Of a stretch of 64,000 nt of DNA, positions 19,408 to 28,633 are shown piece by piece. Origin of the DNA: Chloroflexi bacterium TSY (GTDB taxonomy: Bacteria; Chloroflexota; Anaerolineae; Caldilineales; Caldilineaceae). The stretch spans positions 26,838 through 90,837 of the forward strand of contig JAHBNG010000054.1 in assembly GCA_019217005.1 (NCBI GenBank). The letters run 5' to 3'. Numbering within the stretch: position 1 is the first letter of the stretch; each line of letters opens with the position of its first letter. Below the pieces are notes generated by a model that was not told the origin of the DNA, searched no databases, and saw nothing but the letters and a program-made list of their open reading frames with translations. Made by a program: the position numbers and the translations under genes.

Positions 19408-21175
19408 ATGAAATTTCTTATCCGCATTTTTCCGTGCTCATCTGAGTCCTTTTTTCATGCCAGTGTATTTGGGTTAAGGAACACCAAATCAGCCGTCCAT
19501 TTTGCATTATTGATCTTTTTGAGCCTGGGTCTCCTCTATTCATCCTCTTGTCAACATATTGTGGCGCGAAATGGAGCAAATACCGTCCCTCGCTTTGGTC
19601 TTTTCGAGGGCACTCATCAGGCAGAGAATCTCCCCGACAATCCATACATCTCCATTGAGGCCTTTGCCATTGTCCAACGAGGTGCTCATAGCTGGGGAAC
19701 ACTCCCTCTCTTTTGGGATGGTGGAACCACGTGGAAGCTGCGTATCAGCCCAGACTGCATGCAGGCAGAGACATGGACCTATACAATTAGCGCCAATGAT
19801 CGTGGGCTAGATGGTCAAACAGGCTCTTTTGTCTGTATACCTACCCCCAATCCAGGTAATCGGGGTAGCTTTGTGGTTATGCAGAGCCATCCACACCATT
19901 TTCAGTATCAGAATGGTGATCGAGTCTGGTGGTTTGGCGACACAAATTGGGATGCATTTGCCAACAACGCATTCGAGAACCTCAACCGCCAGACCTTTGA
20001 GCAATATATTGATCGGCGGGCGGCCCAAGGTTTTAACTATATTCATACCCATATCTTGACACCAAACTCAGCTGGTGGCCCCATCGGTGTGATTGCACTC
20101 CCTGACGAGAGGTTAAATCTGGCTTACTTTCAGGAAGCTGACGTTCGCCTCAATTACATCAATCGTAAAGGGATTGCTGTTGGCATGGGGAGGTGAGGAT
20201 GATCCCAATTGGACCGATTTCCCCTCGGATGAAGCAAGACGACGCTTTGCGCGATATATCTCTGCTCGCTACAGCGCTTATCGGACGGCTTTAGTCGTTT
20301 CTGGGGAATGGAACAAGGGCTCCAATGGCTCGCTCAAGGCCAGTTACATATCGATCGGGGATGAACTGCAAACGTATAATCTCCACAACCGGCTGATTAT
20401 GATTCATCCATCCGCAACAGCCCCGGCAGAAGGATCCGTGGACGAATTTAATGTGGAGTCGAGCTGGATGTCTCTAGCAGATTATCAACAATATTATGGG
20501 AACGCACCGCTCGAATCAACTGCCAACAGCAACCATCGTCGCAATCTCTATGATGAATTGATGCGGGCTAAAAGTCAGCATAACAAACCGGTCGTCAATG
20601 CGGAATATGCCTACTTTTTGCGTGATCGGAACGGTGATGGCACAGTGGATAAGCGCAATTCCCATACCCGTACAACCTTTCGCAGAGCATCTTGGTCAAT
20701 TGCCATATCTGGAGGCTATTTTGTGACCGGATTTGGCAATACCTACCATGGTGGTGTCAATCACATCGATTCCTCGCACCCCGAACACAATGATTACCTC
20801 CGAGCGGAACAAGATCTCATGCGACTCCATGAGTTTTTTACGCAGACAGGCGTTGCATGGTGGACACTCACGGCTCGTCCAGATCTGGTATCCGGCGATA
20901 CTCGCTATGCATTAGCCAACCCAATACAGGGAGTTTATCTAGTCTATACAGAAGGGGTGGAATCAACAGAATTAGATCTAGGAACATCCAGCGAACGCAT
21001 ATACAGCGTCAAACGTTACAACCCTCGCAACGGTCTCTACACCACTTTGAACAATCATGTCGGTCCTGACCCACTTGAATTGGTGTCGCCGGATATACAA
21101 GATTGGGCCTACTTGATCACCCCCATATCTCTTGGACTGAACCACGAACTGTTTATCCCGATCCTTCAGCGATGA
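19408..21175 (+). pseudogene. Secreted DUF5060/DUF4038 glycosidase-like protein, one frameshift
   Basis: The first frame (19408-20196) has a signal segment (HFALLIFLSLGLLYSSSC, perhaps a lipoprotein), a DUF5060-like beta domain and the start of a TIM-barrel DUF4038 domain (WWFGDTNWDAFANNAFENLNRQTFEQYI). It breaks in ...NRKGIAVGMGR. The second frame continues the barrel from LLLAWGGEDDPNWTDF to the end, including SGEWNKGSNG and VVNAEYAY, then a collagen-binding-like domain and tail LFIPILQR. One extra base in AAAGGGA near 20169-20175 explains the break and would restore NRKGLLLAWGGEDD. The family includes apiosidase-like glycoside hydrolases, so polysaccharide cleavage is the likely role. Real inactivation or a sequence error are both possible. 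Confidence 0.75.
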
Positions 21176-21191
21176 AAACCTAAATTCAAGG

Positions 21192-21270
21192 GAGTGTGTC
21201 CTAAAGTGTGTAAACGCAAACTGCTCAGTCAAGCAGCAACTCTCATTGACGCCCTTTGTGATACACACTC
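21192..21270. repeat. 79-bp palindromic repeat, family A
   Basis: Arms GAGTGTGTCCTAAAGTGTG and CCCTTTGTGATACACACTC. Same length as the copies at 1759 and 26903. Sits 17 bp after the glycosidase stop. Confidence 0.8.
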
Positions 21271-21364
21271 AAATTCTTCAAAGCCTACAACAATTGATAT
21301 GTCAGTAGAACGTCACCATTGTGTCATGGCAATTTGGCTATTTTCTGGTATCATTAATAGCAGC

Positions 21365-21464
21365 GCTCATCAGACGAAAGTATGCAATTCGCTGAGCATT
21401 CGACAGATTGATTGATCGTATATTTGCACACTTTCTGGAAGAAAGGCCTTTTCCATAGATGAGC
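21365..21464. repeat. 100-bp repeat with GCTCATC ends (right copy, inverted)
   Basis: Reverse-orientation counterpart of 16727-16822. Together the two copies bracket the propeller and glycosidase genes. Confidence 0.75.
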
Positions 21465-21500
21465 CAACGCGATTGATCATTTCGCTCTGGATAGATAACT

Positions 21501-22424
21501 ATGTCACGTACAAGATTAACATTCTTTGCCGTTCTCGCAATGGTGATGAGTATTGTTGCTGTCTCATTGGCAACTCAAGTTCTCGCTGCGGGAGTACTGA
21601 TTCAAATCTACATTGCCTGCAGCGTTTTCGCTTTGGGCGTCACGGCTCTTGACTTTATTGGTATCTTTGGACATGAAAGCACTCACGGTGACGCACATGG
21701 AGACCCCGTTGCAATCGATGGCTCGATAGATGGCGCAGGTGACGGAGCAATAGACGGGGTCATTGATGGCCCAGCCGATGGTGTAATCGATGGATCAGCC
21801 GATGGGGGCGATGTTGTCATCGATGGCGGGCTGGATAGCCATGTCAGTGATGTTGGCGACATGAGTAACATGGTTGATGTCACGGCTCACGACAGCGCGG
21901 TGGATCTACACGGTCCTGGCGAACACATTGAAGGATCTGAATTTGATGCAGGAGACGTCACACAGGGTGGTCGATATGGTCATGTTGTCGACAGTAGCAT
22001 TTCAGATCTTGATGTCCGACGCAGCCATATGGTTTTGAGTGCACTGGCCTACCTGCGGATGACAGTCTACTTCTGTTTGGGCTTTGGCCCGACTGGTTGG
22101 GCTGCTTGGTTGAGTGGCTACAATCTGCTCGCAGGTTTGGCAATGGCCACCGGCGTCGGGGTTGCTGCACTCTTCCTGGCCCAAGCCTTTTTCCGTTTCC
22201 AACGAAGCGACACAGATTCCTCGTTGCACAGCAGCGAGTTGCTACGCCAACCCGCCACTGTAACAGTACCACTCACTCATCAGACGATGGGCAAAGTCCG
22301 CATTCAGATTGGAATGAATGTTACGGAGCAGTATGCACTTGCCCAAAATGAACTGGCTGAGTTTAACAAAGGGGACAATGTCTATATCATGCGTGTCACC
22401 GATGAATGTGTCTACGTTGCGTAG
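21501..22424 (+). CDS. NfeD/YqiJ-like membrane protein with Asp-Gly-rich insert
   Basis: Begins with two hydrophobic segments (LTFFAVLAMVMSIVAVSLAT and VLIQIYIACSVFALGVTALDFI). These are followed by about 120 residues dominated by DG-containing repeats (VAIDGSIDGAGDGAIDG and so on), then membrane helices at about 180-240 and a C-terminal OB-fold-like domain (MGKVRIQIGMNVTEQYALAQ...FNKGDNVYIMRVTDECVYVA). The last domain resembles the soluble domain of NfeD proteins, which act in membrane quality control and lipid-raft assembly. The DG-rich loop is unusual and could bind calcium. No flotillin gene is adjacent. The family assignment rests on the C-terminal pattern, so it is moderately sure. Confidence 0.65.
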   Translation: MSRTRLTFFAVLAMVMSIVAVSLATQVLAAGVLIQIYIACSVFALGVTALDFIGIFGHESTHGDAHGDPVAIDGSIDGAGDGAIDGVIDGPADGVIDGSADGGDVVIDGGLDSHVSDVGDMSNMVDVTAHDSAVDLHGPGEHIEGSEFDAGDVTQGGRYGHVVDSSISDLDVRRSHMVLSALAYLRMTVYFCLGFGPTGWAAWLSGYNLLAGLAMATGVGVAALFLAQAFFRFQRSDTDSSLHSSELLRQPATVTVPLTHQTMGKVRIQIGMNVTEQYALAQNELAEFNKGDNVYIMRVTDECVYVA

Positions 22425-22551
22425 ATCATGGCGAGCGCATCAGTTTGTGGGCAACAATAGGAGTGTATTGCACGAGTGAAACAGCACACTCGTTAACCAT
22501 CTTCTTAATCATGCGATGCATTTGGCTCCAACCCGGATGCATCGCACGCAG

Positions 22552-23049
22552 TTAGTGATTATCAACCGCACCGTGGCATTTCTTATACTTTCTTCCACTG
22601 CCACACCAACATCGATCATTGCGGCCAAATTTTAGCGGCTCAAGCATGTCGCCTTCCAGATAATACCACCGCTCATCTTCCCAGATAAACTTTGACCTTT
22701 CATGCACTTGTACTGGCTCTACCACGCCCTGGACGTCACGTTCATAGAAAGCCACAAATTCTACGTATCCTACATTGGCCTCATGCGTTGATGTGCCGGA
22801 GTCTATGACTTGCAGTCCCAACCAATTCGTTGCTTGCACACTCTCCGATAGACGGGCACGGTCGTCCGGTTGTCGCTTTGAGGGATGATGTGTGGTGATG
22901 AGATAAGCGACATCACCGTTGCAAAACGCCGTATAGCGGGAGCGCATCAATTGTTCCGGTGTAGATGGCTTCGACTGCCCCGTCAAATAAGGCTGGCAAC
23001 ATTCGGTATGGTGCTCCCCGCTTCCGCAGGGACATAAAGTCCGCGTCAT
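22552..23049 (-). CDS. ychJ: YchJ-family protein with SEC-C motifs
   Basis: 165 residues. Opens with a cysteine cluster CPCGSGEHHTECCQPYL, has the conserved middle PEQLMRSRYTAF and WLGLQVIDS, and ends with a SEC-C zinc-binding motif NDRCWCGSGRKYKKCHG. The family binds zinc; its role is not well defined. It starts 7 bases after the stop of the ureohydrolase gene and is probably co-transcribed with it. Confidence 0.9.
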   Translation of the reverse strand: MTRTLCPCGSGEHHTECCQPYLTGQSKPSTPEQLMRSRYTAFCNGDVAYLITTHHPSKRQPDDRARLSESVQATNWLGLQVIDSGTSTHEANVGYVEFVAFYERDVQGVVEPVQVHERSKFIWEDERWYYLEGDMLEPLKFGRNDRCWCGSGRKYKKCHGAVDNH

Positions 23050-23056
23050 ATCCTAC

Positions 23057-24067
23057 TCAAAGATGATTTTTCTTTTGCCATGCGATAAGTGACATCATTT
23101 CGTAGACAAGATTGGCCGCCAGCAAACAAGTTGTCCCGGCAGGATCATAGGCCGGCATGACCTCAACCAGATCGTAGGCGATGATGTTGTGACTCAAGCT
23201 AGTGAGACCGCGTAGCAACTCCTGGCATTGTGCGCTATTAAAGCCGCCTACTTCAGGGGTTCCTGTGCCAGGCGCAAAGGTGGGATCAACAAAATCAATG
23301 TCAAATGTCAGATAGATCGGTCCATCACCGACTTTTTCCAATATTTGCTCCAGCGTTGGAGGAATACCCTGCTTATGCAGTTGGGGACCGTCGACGAGCA
23401 ACATACCTTCCGTTTTGGTCATTCGGTAATCATCTCGATCGTAAAGTGAACCCCGTAAACCGATCTGACACGAGCGATGCGGGTCAATTAAATTCTCTTC
23501 CAATGCTCGGCGAAAGGGTGTGCCGTGGGTGTCCCGATTCCCAAAGTAACCATGCCAAAGGTCACTGTGTGAATCAAAGTGGATCAGCCCCACAGGGCCA
23601 TATTTGGCGGCCACGGCGCGTAAGAGCGGGAGCGACACCGAGTGATCACCGCCAAGGAAGATAGGCGTCATGTCTTCATTTGCGATCACGTTGGCTGCCC
23701 CATCACGGATCATCTGATGGGATTCTGGGAGATAACCCGGGGCTGTCTGCAAATCGCCATAGTCAACACAGGAACAGTGATCGAAGAGCAACACATCAAG
23801 AAAGGGGTTATATGGGCGTAGCAACAACGAATGCTCGCGGATTCCACCAGGACCAAAGCGTGCGCCGACCCGAAAAGTCCCTCCCGTGTCAAAGGGGACA
23901 CCCACAATGGCAATGTCAACATTCTTCGACAAATCCGTGATGTGAGGCAGACGCATGAAGGTGCGAATCCCCGAATAACGAGGATACTCCATGGCGTTGA
24001 CTGGTTTGTACATATTGGATGATCCATTCAGATTGGTGGGGGAGTTTGTCGAAGAATTATTAGACAT
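23057..24067 (-). CDS. Ureohydrolase (agmatinase/arginase family)
   Basis: Hydrolyses a guanidino group to release urea; the substrate could be agmatine, guanidinobutyrate or guanidine itself. The binuclear manganese-site motifs are present: GGDHSVSLP, HFDSHSDLW and TFDIDFVDPTFAPGTGTPE. The longer open frame begins at 24109, but ATG 24067 (MSNNSSTNSP) is more likely because the sequence before it is part of a palindromic repeat. Length from there is 336 residues, normal for the family. The co-transcribed downstream gene is ychJ. A class III aminotransferase lies nearby on the same strand, which would fit diamine or guanidinobutyrate catabolism, but this link is inference. Confidence 0.88.
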   Translation of the reverse strand: MSNNSSTNSPTNLNGSSNMYKPVNAMEYPRYSGIRTFMRLPHITDLSKNVDIAIVGVPFDTGGTFRVGARFGPGGIREHSLLLRPYNPFLDVLLFDHCSCVDYGDLQTAPGYLPESHQMIRDGAANVIANEDMTPIFLGGDHSVSLPLLRAVAAKYGPVGLIHFDSHSDLWHGYFGNRDTHGTPFRRALEENLIDPHRSCQIGLRGSLYDRDDYRMTKTEGMLLVDGPQLHKQGIPPTLEQILEKVGDGPIYLTFDIDFVDPTFAPGTGTPEVGGFNSAQCQELLRGLTSLSHNIIAYDLVEVMPAYDPAGTTCLLAANLVYEMMSLIAWQKKNHL

Positions 24068-24084
24068 TGTAGGGATTGAAATTT

Positions 24085-24155
24085 GGACACGGATTTTTAG
24101 GATAAACACTGATCATCTCAGAATCAATCCGTGCAATCTGTGTTCATCCGTGTCC
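24085..24155. repeat. Palindromic repeat with GGACACGGAT ends (copy 1)
   Basis: GGACACGGAT...ATCCGTGTCC arms over 71 bp. The same ends bound 32811-32871. A third, variant palindrome with GTACTCAGAT ends lies at 59878-59959. Located upstream of the ureohydrolase start. Confidence 0.7.
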
Positions 24156-24180
24156 CACATTCTTAATCCTTATCATCTCT

Positions 24181-24266
24181 ATTAGACATTATAAGGATTG
24201 AAAATCTTTCAGAGAGAAACGGATTTACGGTCAGGCAGGAACGCTTAATCCTTATAATGTCTATTA
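24181..24266. repeat. Inverted repeat, 18-19 bp arms
   Basis: Arms ATTAGACATTATAAGGATT and AATCCTTATAATGTCTA. The left arm resembles the ureohydrolase start region (ATTAGACATTGTAGGGATT), suggesting a local duplication. Confidence 0.6.
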
Positions 24267-24312
24267 TATACTGCAAATGCTCATTCACGATAATCAGTGG
24301 CATGAAACACAA

Positions 24313-24460
24313 CGGTGTGTCCCAAAGTGTGTAAATGTAAACCGCTTAGGCTTTTCCAACAATTAAAATCCCTGATTTGATCTGGAAAAGCGCAAGCCAT
24401 TCCAGAGAAATCGACTTGGCAAATCAGGGATTTATTTCCCTGGAATGGCCTTAGTCAGAG
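24313..24460. repeat. Family A half copy joined to a complex palindrome
   Basis: Left arm GTGTGTCCCAAAGTGTGTAAA of family A, then interleaved inverted pairs AAATCCCTGATTT/AAATCAGGGATTT and GCCATTCCAG/CTGGAATGGC. CTTAGTCAGAGA near 24450 is the complement of the family A core. It looks like a repeat inserted within a repeat. Confidence 0.5.
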
Positions 24461-24578
24461 AGACGGGTTTATGCTGAGCTTATCCGTGTTAGTGAAACGC
24501 CCACTTCGTGAACATCTCTAAAAAGTCGTCTCCTAATTTCTGTCTCTATCATATCCAATGTAAAATTCTGGTAAACAA

Positions 24579-25376
24579 ATGGCCTTTAAAAGCAAAACGT
24601 ACATGGACATCAACTATATTCCCACTTTGCAAGTGCTGCAGGAACTGTATGAGAAGCCGCGCGATATGGACCGCTTTCAGTGGTATTTGCGCCAAATGCT
24701 CGGCGAAAATGAAGAGGGCGAGCAGGATGTGGTCTTGCCAATCGCCGCTGCCAATCCGATGGGTCGAGAACATTGTTTGGCTGCTGTCAACGCTTTGATT
24801 GAAATCGGAGCAGAAGCAGTGGCTCAGCAATCCTTTGAGGAAGCGTCCTACTCATTTGCCGATCTGCCCCAGACGGTTCATGCTGTCATCAACCTGCTGG
24901 ACGATATTGGTGGTGGGTGGACAAATCGTTATCTATCCGAAGGCTCATTTCGGATCGTCACTGACCCGCGTACAATGCAGGCTCTTCAGAAGCGCCCCAT
25001 CGTTTTGGTCGCATGTTGGTCGAGCGAAACTTACCAACCAGCGGATATCCGTGCCGAAGCACGTGCTGCTTTGTACCGCTATGTTCATCTACAACGGCAG
25101 GGCGTGCCCAGCACGCTCCAACAGATCATGACCATGGATGGGCTGGCGCGGGCTTTCGCCGGAGTTCGTCCACAGTTAGACCAGGACGAGTTAAGCTATA
25201 CTGCTGAAGTGATCGCCCCCTTTTTGCTGAGCACCAATTATGCTGAGCAATTTGCTTGCTTATTCGGCGATGAGGCGGCTCGCAACGTCGGTTACACGCC
25301 ACAAGGGGTTGCACCGTATGCGGGCTTTGAGTTGGCCTTGCAGGAAACCATACAAAACGAACGAGGCATCCCGTGA
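24579..25376 (+). CDS. Conserved-looking hypothetical protein
   Basis: 265 residues, not recognised. Soluble, acidic, no signal peptide or membrane segment, and no cysteine motif. Mostly helical in appearance. Features that stand out are QDVVLPIAAANPMGREHCLAAVNALIEIGAEAV, LLDDIGGGWTNRYLSEG and the conserved-looking C-terminus FGDEAARNVGYTPQGVAPYAGFELAL. It ends 25 bp from the stop of the convergent aminotransferase gene and shares the region with the ureohydrolase. The start ATG 24579 lacks a strong ribosome site; ATG 24603 is an alternative. Coding character is convincing over the whole length. Confidence 0.75.
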   Translation: MAFKSKTYMDINYIPTLQVLQELYEKPRDMDRFQWYLRQMLGENEEGEQDVVLPIAAANPMGREHCLAAVNALIEIGAEAVAQQSFEEASYSFADLPQTVHAVINLLDDIGGGWTNRYLSEGSFRIVTDPRTMQALQKRPIVLVACWSSETYQPADIRAEARAALYRYVHLQRQGVPSTLQQIMTMDGLARAFAGVRPQLDQDELSYTAEVIAPFLLSTNYAEQFACLFGDEAARNVGYTPQGVAPYAGFELALQETIQNERGIP

Positions 25377-25401
25377 CGGAACCAGCTTAATATACCATCC
25401 A

Positions 25402-26718
25402 CTATCCCCCATCCACCGTCATTTCTTGAACCCGCGCAAACGCATAATCCAATTTCTCCAGTGCTTCTTCTACATGTTTACGATCCGCGATCAGCGGCGG
25501 GGCAATGCGCAATGCGTTGCCATATAAGCCGCCTTTGCCGATTAAGAGTCCCAGACTGCGAGTTGTATTGAGCATTTCGTTGGCGTGTGCTGCTGCTGGC
25601 TCTTTGCTTCTACGATCGGTTACCAATTCGACGCCCTGCATCAAGCCTCGGCCACGCACTTCGCCGATGAGCGGATATTTTGTTTGTAACTCATGCAACC
25701 CAACTTCAAGCAGCTCTCCAATTTTAGCCGATCTCTCTGGACCATATTCTCGCTTCATCTCCTCGATCGTTGCTATCGATGCCGCACAAGCAACCGGATT
25801 GCCACCAAAGGTACTGAGCGTCAATCCCTTGCCGACCGCACTAGCAGCAATTTCTGGTGTTGTGGCAACGGCAGAAAGCGGCATCCCGTTGGCGATCCCC
25901 TTGGCCATCGTTATGATATCGGGCGTAATGCCAGCATGTTGGTGCCCCCACCAATGGGTGCCCGTGCGGCCAAAACCGGTCTGGACCTCATCAATAATGA
26001 CCAAACCACCATTGGCCCGCACAATCTCTGCTGCACCGCTCATATAGTCAGGGGGGAGGGTGATGAAGCCACCGACTCCTTGAATCGGTTCCATGATTAT
26101 GGCTGCAATCTTGCCAAAAGTCATTGTCTGAATGACATCTTCTAAGTCATCTAAACAGGCTTGGACAACCATCTTCTCATCCAGCCCAGCGAGCGCACGA
26201 TAAGCGTAGGGGGTCATTGCATGGCGCACATATCCGATATGAACGGGCCCCATTCGCCAGGCTGCTTGTCCCGTTAGCGACATCGCCATCTGCGATTTGC
26301 CACTATAGCCGTGCCGAAGCGCAATCACTTCCGTGTTGCCGGTATAAATTTGTGCCATCAAGACCGCTGTCTCGTCAGCATCTGTGCCGGTGGCTCCAAA
26401 GTAGAACGTATCCAATCCCTCTGGTGTAATTTCCGCCAGACTGGCCGCCAGATCGACATGCGCTGCGTTCGGATAGAGCGTGGACGTATGGAGCAGCCGA
26501 TCCACCTGCTTCTTAATTGCGTCGTTCACCGCAGGATTGTTATGGCCGACACTCGTTGTCAAAATGCCAGCAAAGAAGTCCAGATATTTATTGCCATCCG
26601 TATCCCAAACATACATACCCTCGCCTCGTTCCAAAGGCAGTGGATCACCATAATATAAAAGATGATTGGGCCAGAGATGTTTGCGTTGTTTATCCAAGAT
26701 AGCTTGCGTTTTGCTCAT
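25402..26718 (-). CDS. Class III PLP-dependent aminotransferase
   Basis: Transfers an amino group from an omega-amino acid or alanine to an oxo acid. The PLP lysine lies in ITMAKGIANGMPL, preceded by LVIIDEVQTGFGRTG, the aspartate that contacts the pyridine ring; LSTFGGNPVACAA is the usual later motif. The common SGTEANE motif reads GATGTDADETA, and the overall pattern resembles alanine-glyoxylate aminotransferase 2 and GABA transaminases. At 438 residues it is full length. Substrate is not decidable from sequence; a neighbouring ureohydrolase is compatible with 4-guanidinobutyrate or GABA use. Confidence 0.9.
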   Translation of the reverse strand: MSKTQAILDKQRKHLWPNHLLYYGDPLPLERGEGMYVWDTDGNKYLDFFAGILTTSVGHNNPAVNDAIKKQVDRLLHTSTLYPNAAHVDLAASLAEITPEGLDTFYFGATGTDADETAVLMAQIYTGNTEVIALRHGYSGKSQMAMSLTGQAAWRMGPVHIGYVRHAMTPYAYRALAGLDEKMVVQACLDDLEDVIQTMTFGKIAAIIMEPIQGVGGFITLPPDYMSGAAEIVRANGGLVIIDEVQTGFGRTGTHWWGHQHAGITPDIITMAKGIANGMPLSAVATTPEIAASAVGKGLTLSTFGGNPVACAASIATIEEMKREYGPERSAKIGELLEVGLHELQTKYPLIGEVRGRGLMQGVELVTDRRSKEPAAAHANEMLNTTRSLGLLIGKGGLYGNALRIAPPLIADRKHVEEALEKLDYAFARVQEMTVDGG

Positions 26719-26902
26719 ACAACACTTCGTTCCGTTTCTTTGATGTTCGGGTCGTGGCTGCGGGTTAAGTGACGCATTTTGTATAGACTTTGGTCGTAGC
26801 CTGAGAATCTTGCGTTCGTTGACTATCTATCACTTACCGGACAGCCACTATCGCTATTCGAATAGGCGATTCCAAAAAATAAATTATCCACAGAAAGATA
26901 TT

Positions 26903-26981
26903 GCTCATCTCCCAAATGTGTGCAGACAACGCATTGTCAGTCAGTAGAAAACCTAGCCACGCACATTTGTGGTAGATGAGC
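26903..26981. repeat. 79-bp palindromic repeat, family A variant
   Basis: Arms GCTCATCTCCCAAATGTGTGC and GCACATTTGTGGTAGATGAGC. The ends are those of the 96-100 bp repeats, while the length and the inner CCCAAATGTGTG match family A, so it links the two groups. Confidence 0.75.
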
Positions 26982-27112
26982 CAAGATATAATACGGCAAG
27001 AGTAACACGCATCCGGTTCAATGCAAATTTTAGTATAAGGAAGATGAACGCAAGCTCTTTTTCTAGATCACGACCGGAACGGCTTACAATTCTAGTTCGA
27101 ACAACCAATTGA

Positions 27113-27387
27113 GGTTCTGTGACGTTTTGTGGGGTAGATGTTGGATAGTTTATTGGTTTGCTGGTTTGTTTACCAACTATCTGGGGTGGTTCATTTTAGC
27201 TGGATAGATAGGTTTACACTTTTAGAAACAGAAAGAACGTTTATATTCTCTGATTTCGCCGGTTCTCAGAGAGAAAACGGTCTCATATAGATTTTTGTCT
27301 ATATATCAAAAGTGTAAACCTAATTTTGAACCACCCCAACTATCTAACCAACAAACCACCTGAAAACACACAATTCCTCAGACAACC
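27113..27387. repeat. Family C palindromic repeat, interrupted by the 155-bp element
   Basis: Flanks GGTTCTGTGACGTTTTGTGGGG and CACACAATTCCTCAGACAACC align with 14291-14402. The 155-bp insert and one 8-bp duplication must be removed to restore the repeat. It gives a filled site to compare with the empty copy. Confidence 0.75.
27183..27337. mobile_element. 155-bp miniature element (MITE), copy 2
   Basis: I see no difference from the copy at 7817. Flanked by the 8-bp direct repeat AACTATCT. Inserted inside the family C repeat upstream of the selenoprotein-like gene. Confidence 0.93.
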
Positions 27388-27422
27388 CCAGTTGATAACT
27401 GGACCAACAAACAAACCAACCG

Positions 27423-28220
27423 ATGACAAACACATTCATGGACATTTTAGAGAATCGAGATTCATGGCTAGCCGAATTCGAAGATGGCTGGCTTAAACAC
27501 TATTGGGACACAGGCGAAATCGCCTGGAAACTCTACAATCTGCCACGCAATCAACATGCACCTGCTGGTAAAGGTGTGGATCTGCGCAAAAGCCGCCTAA
27601 TGCTCATCTCGTCAGCAGGTGGGTACTTAAAGGACAGACAGGAGCCATTTGACGCCACAGACGATCTAGGCGACTACACCATCCGCACCTTTCCCTCGAC
27701 CACTCAACCCGAGCAGATTTCCTTTGCCCACGAGCATTATGACCATACGGCCGTCAATGCTGATCAGCAAGTTCTCTTTCCGCTGGCTCACCTGCATGAG
27801 CGAGTGGCGGCAGGCGCAATCGGCGAGCTTGCATCTGTGGTCAACTTTATGGGGTACCAACCAGTGGCGACACGCGTTGTGGATGAAACGATCCCTGCCA
27901 TTTTAGACGTGACCAAACAGGAGCAGGTCGACGCTGCGCTACTCGTTCCTGCCTGACCAATCTGTTCTCAGTCCGTGGGACTGATTGCACGTGCATTGGA
28001 GATGGAAGGCATCGCCACAACATTGACCAGTTGGAATGCAGGGCGCACTCGCGTCACCATGCCGCCCCGGGCCACCTTCACCCGCCTGGCACGTGGCGCC
28101 ACGCTCGGTCAACCCCACGATGTGGCCCAGCAGCGACGCATATTGGATGCCACGCTGGCGCTGTTGGCGGATGATGCACCGCAGAAGCCAGTGATGCTAG
28201 CGGAAGTGTATGAAGAATAA
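27423..28220 (+). CDS. GrdB/PrdB-family reductase-like protein, in-frame TGA (possible selenocysteine)
   Basis: Related to the selenoprotein B family of glycine/sarcosine/betaine and D-proline reductases. The frame from ATG 27423 meets TGA at codon 178, then continues without change of frame for 88 codons to TAA. The context is LLVPA-TGA-PICSQSVGLIARALEMEGI; this is the site where family members carry selenocysteine or cysteine, followed by Cys at plus 3 (UxxC). A hairpin starting 12 bases after the TGA could act as the insertion signal. Without recoding, the product would stop at 177 residues and lose the redox site. Total length 265 codons is close to PrdB. If selenocysteine is not made, this is a pseudogene. 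No reductase partner genes are adjacent. Confidence 0.78.
27954..27987 (+). promoter_or_regulatory. Candidate bacterial SECIS hairpin
   Basis: After TGA (27954-27956), CAGTCC (27969-27974) and GGACTG (27978-27983) form a perfect 6-bp stem with loop GTG. Flanking CAAT/ATTG can extend it across a bulge. The loop begins 18 bases after the TGA and has G at its first position, in the range described for bacterial selenocysteine insertion elements. Confidence 0.55.
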
Positions 28221-28324
28221 AGCAATCATAGTTGAGGCTGCGACCTCATTCGGATGATGGGGTATTGAATATTGCGTAATACTAGCTGAGGTCTTGGTTA
28301 TCTGCTGTATTTACCGGGCAGAAA

Positions 28325-28530
28325 GTTGCAGGATTTGGGTTGGTATTCTGCGTACAGCAACAAGGTCAGTTTCAAGTATACGTGGTTCGTGACGCAAACG
28401 GGAACGAATCTCTCTTTATGCAGAGGTAGTAAGTTTGGATGCACTCTATGTGGTCATTGATCTCACCAAGCAGCGCTTGCAGCTGTGGCAAGTCGGGATG
28501 GTCGAGTTCCGTGACAAGATTGATGACGAT
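28325..28530 (+). pseudogene. Decayed duplicate of the downstream immunity-like gene
   Basis: Nucleotides about 28335-28450 match 29105-29230 closely (GGTCAGTTTCAAGTATACGT and neighbours) but have frameshifts and substitutions. The next 70 bases match the sequence after the intact gene (29375-29440, CAAGTCGGGATGG). So the duplication included gene and 3' flank. No complete frame remains. Confidence 0.7.
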
Positions 28531-28633
28531 GTCGAGGCTGCCGAGCATTTTGTCACACACTACAAATTCGCGTACAATGGGATTCTTTGATGGGTGATAA
28601 CAATCTGATCGATGAATTCGGCTGGAGACGTAT

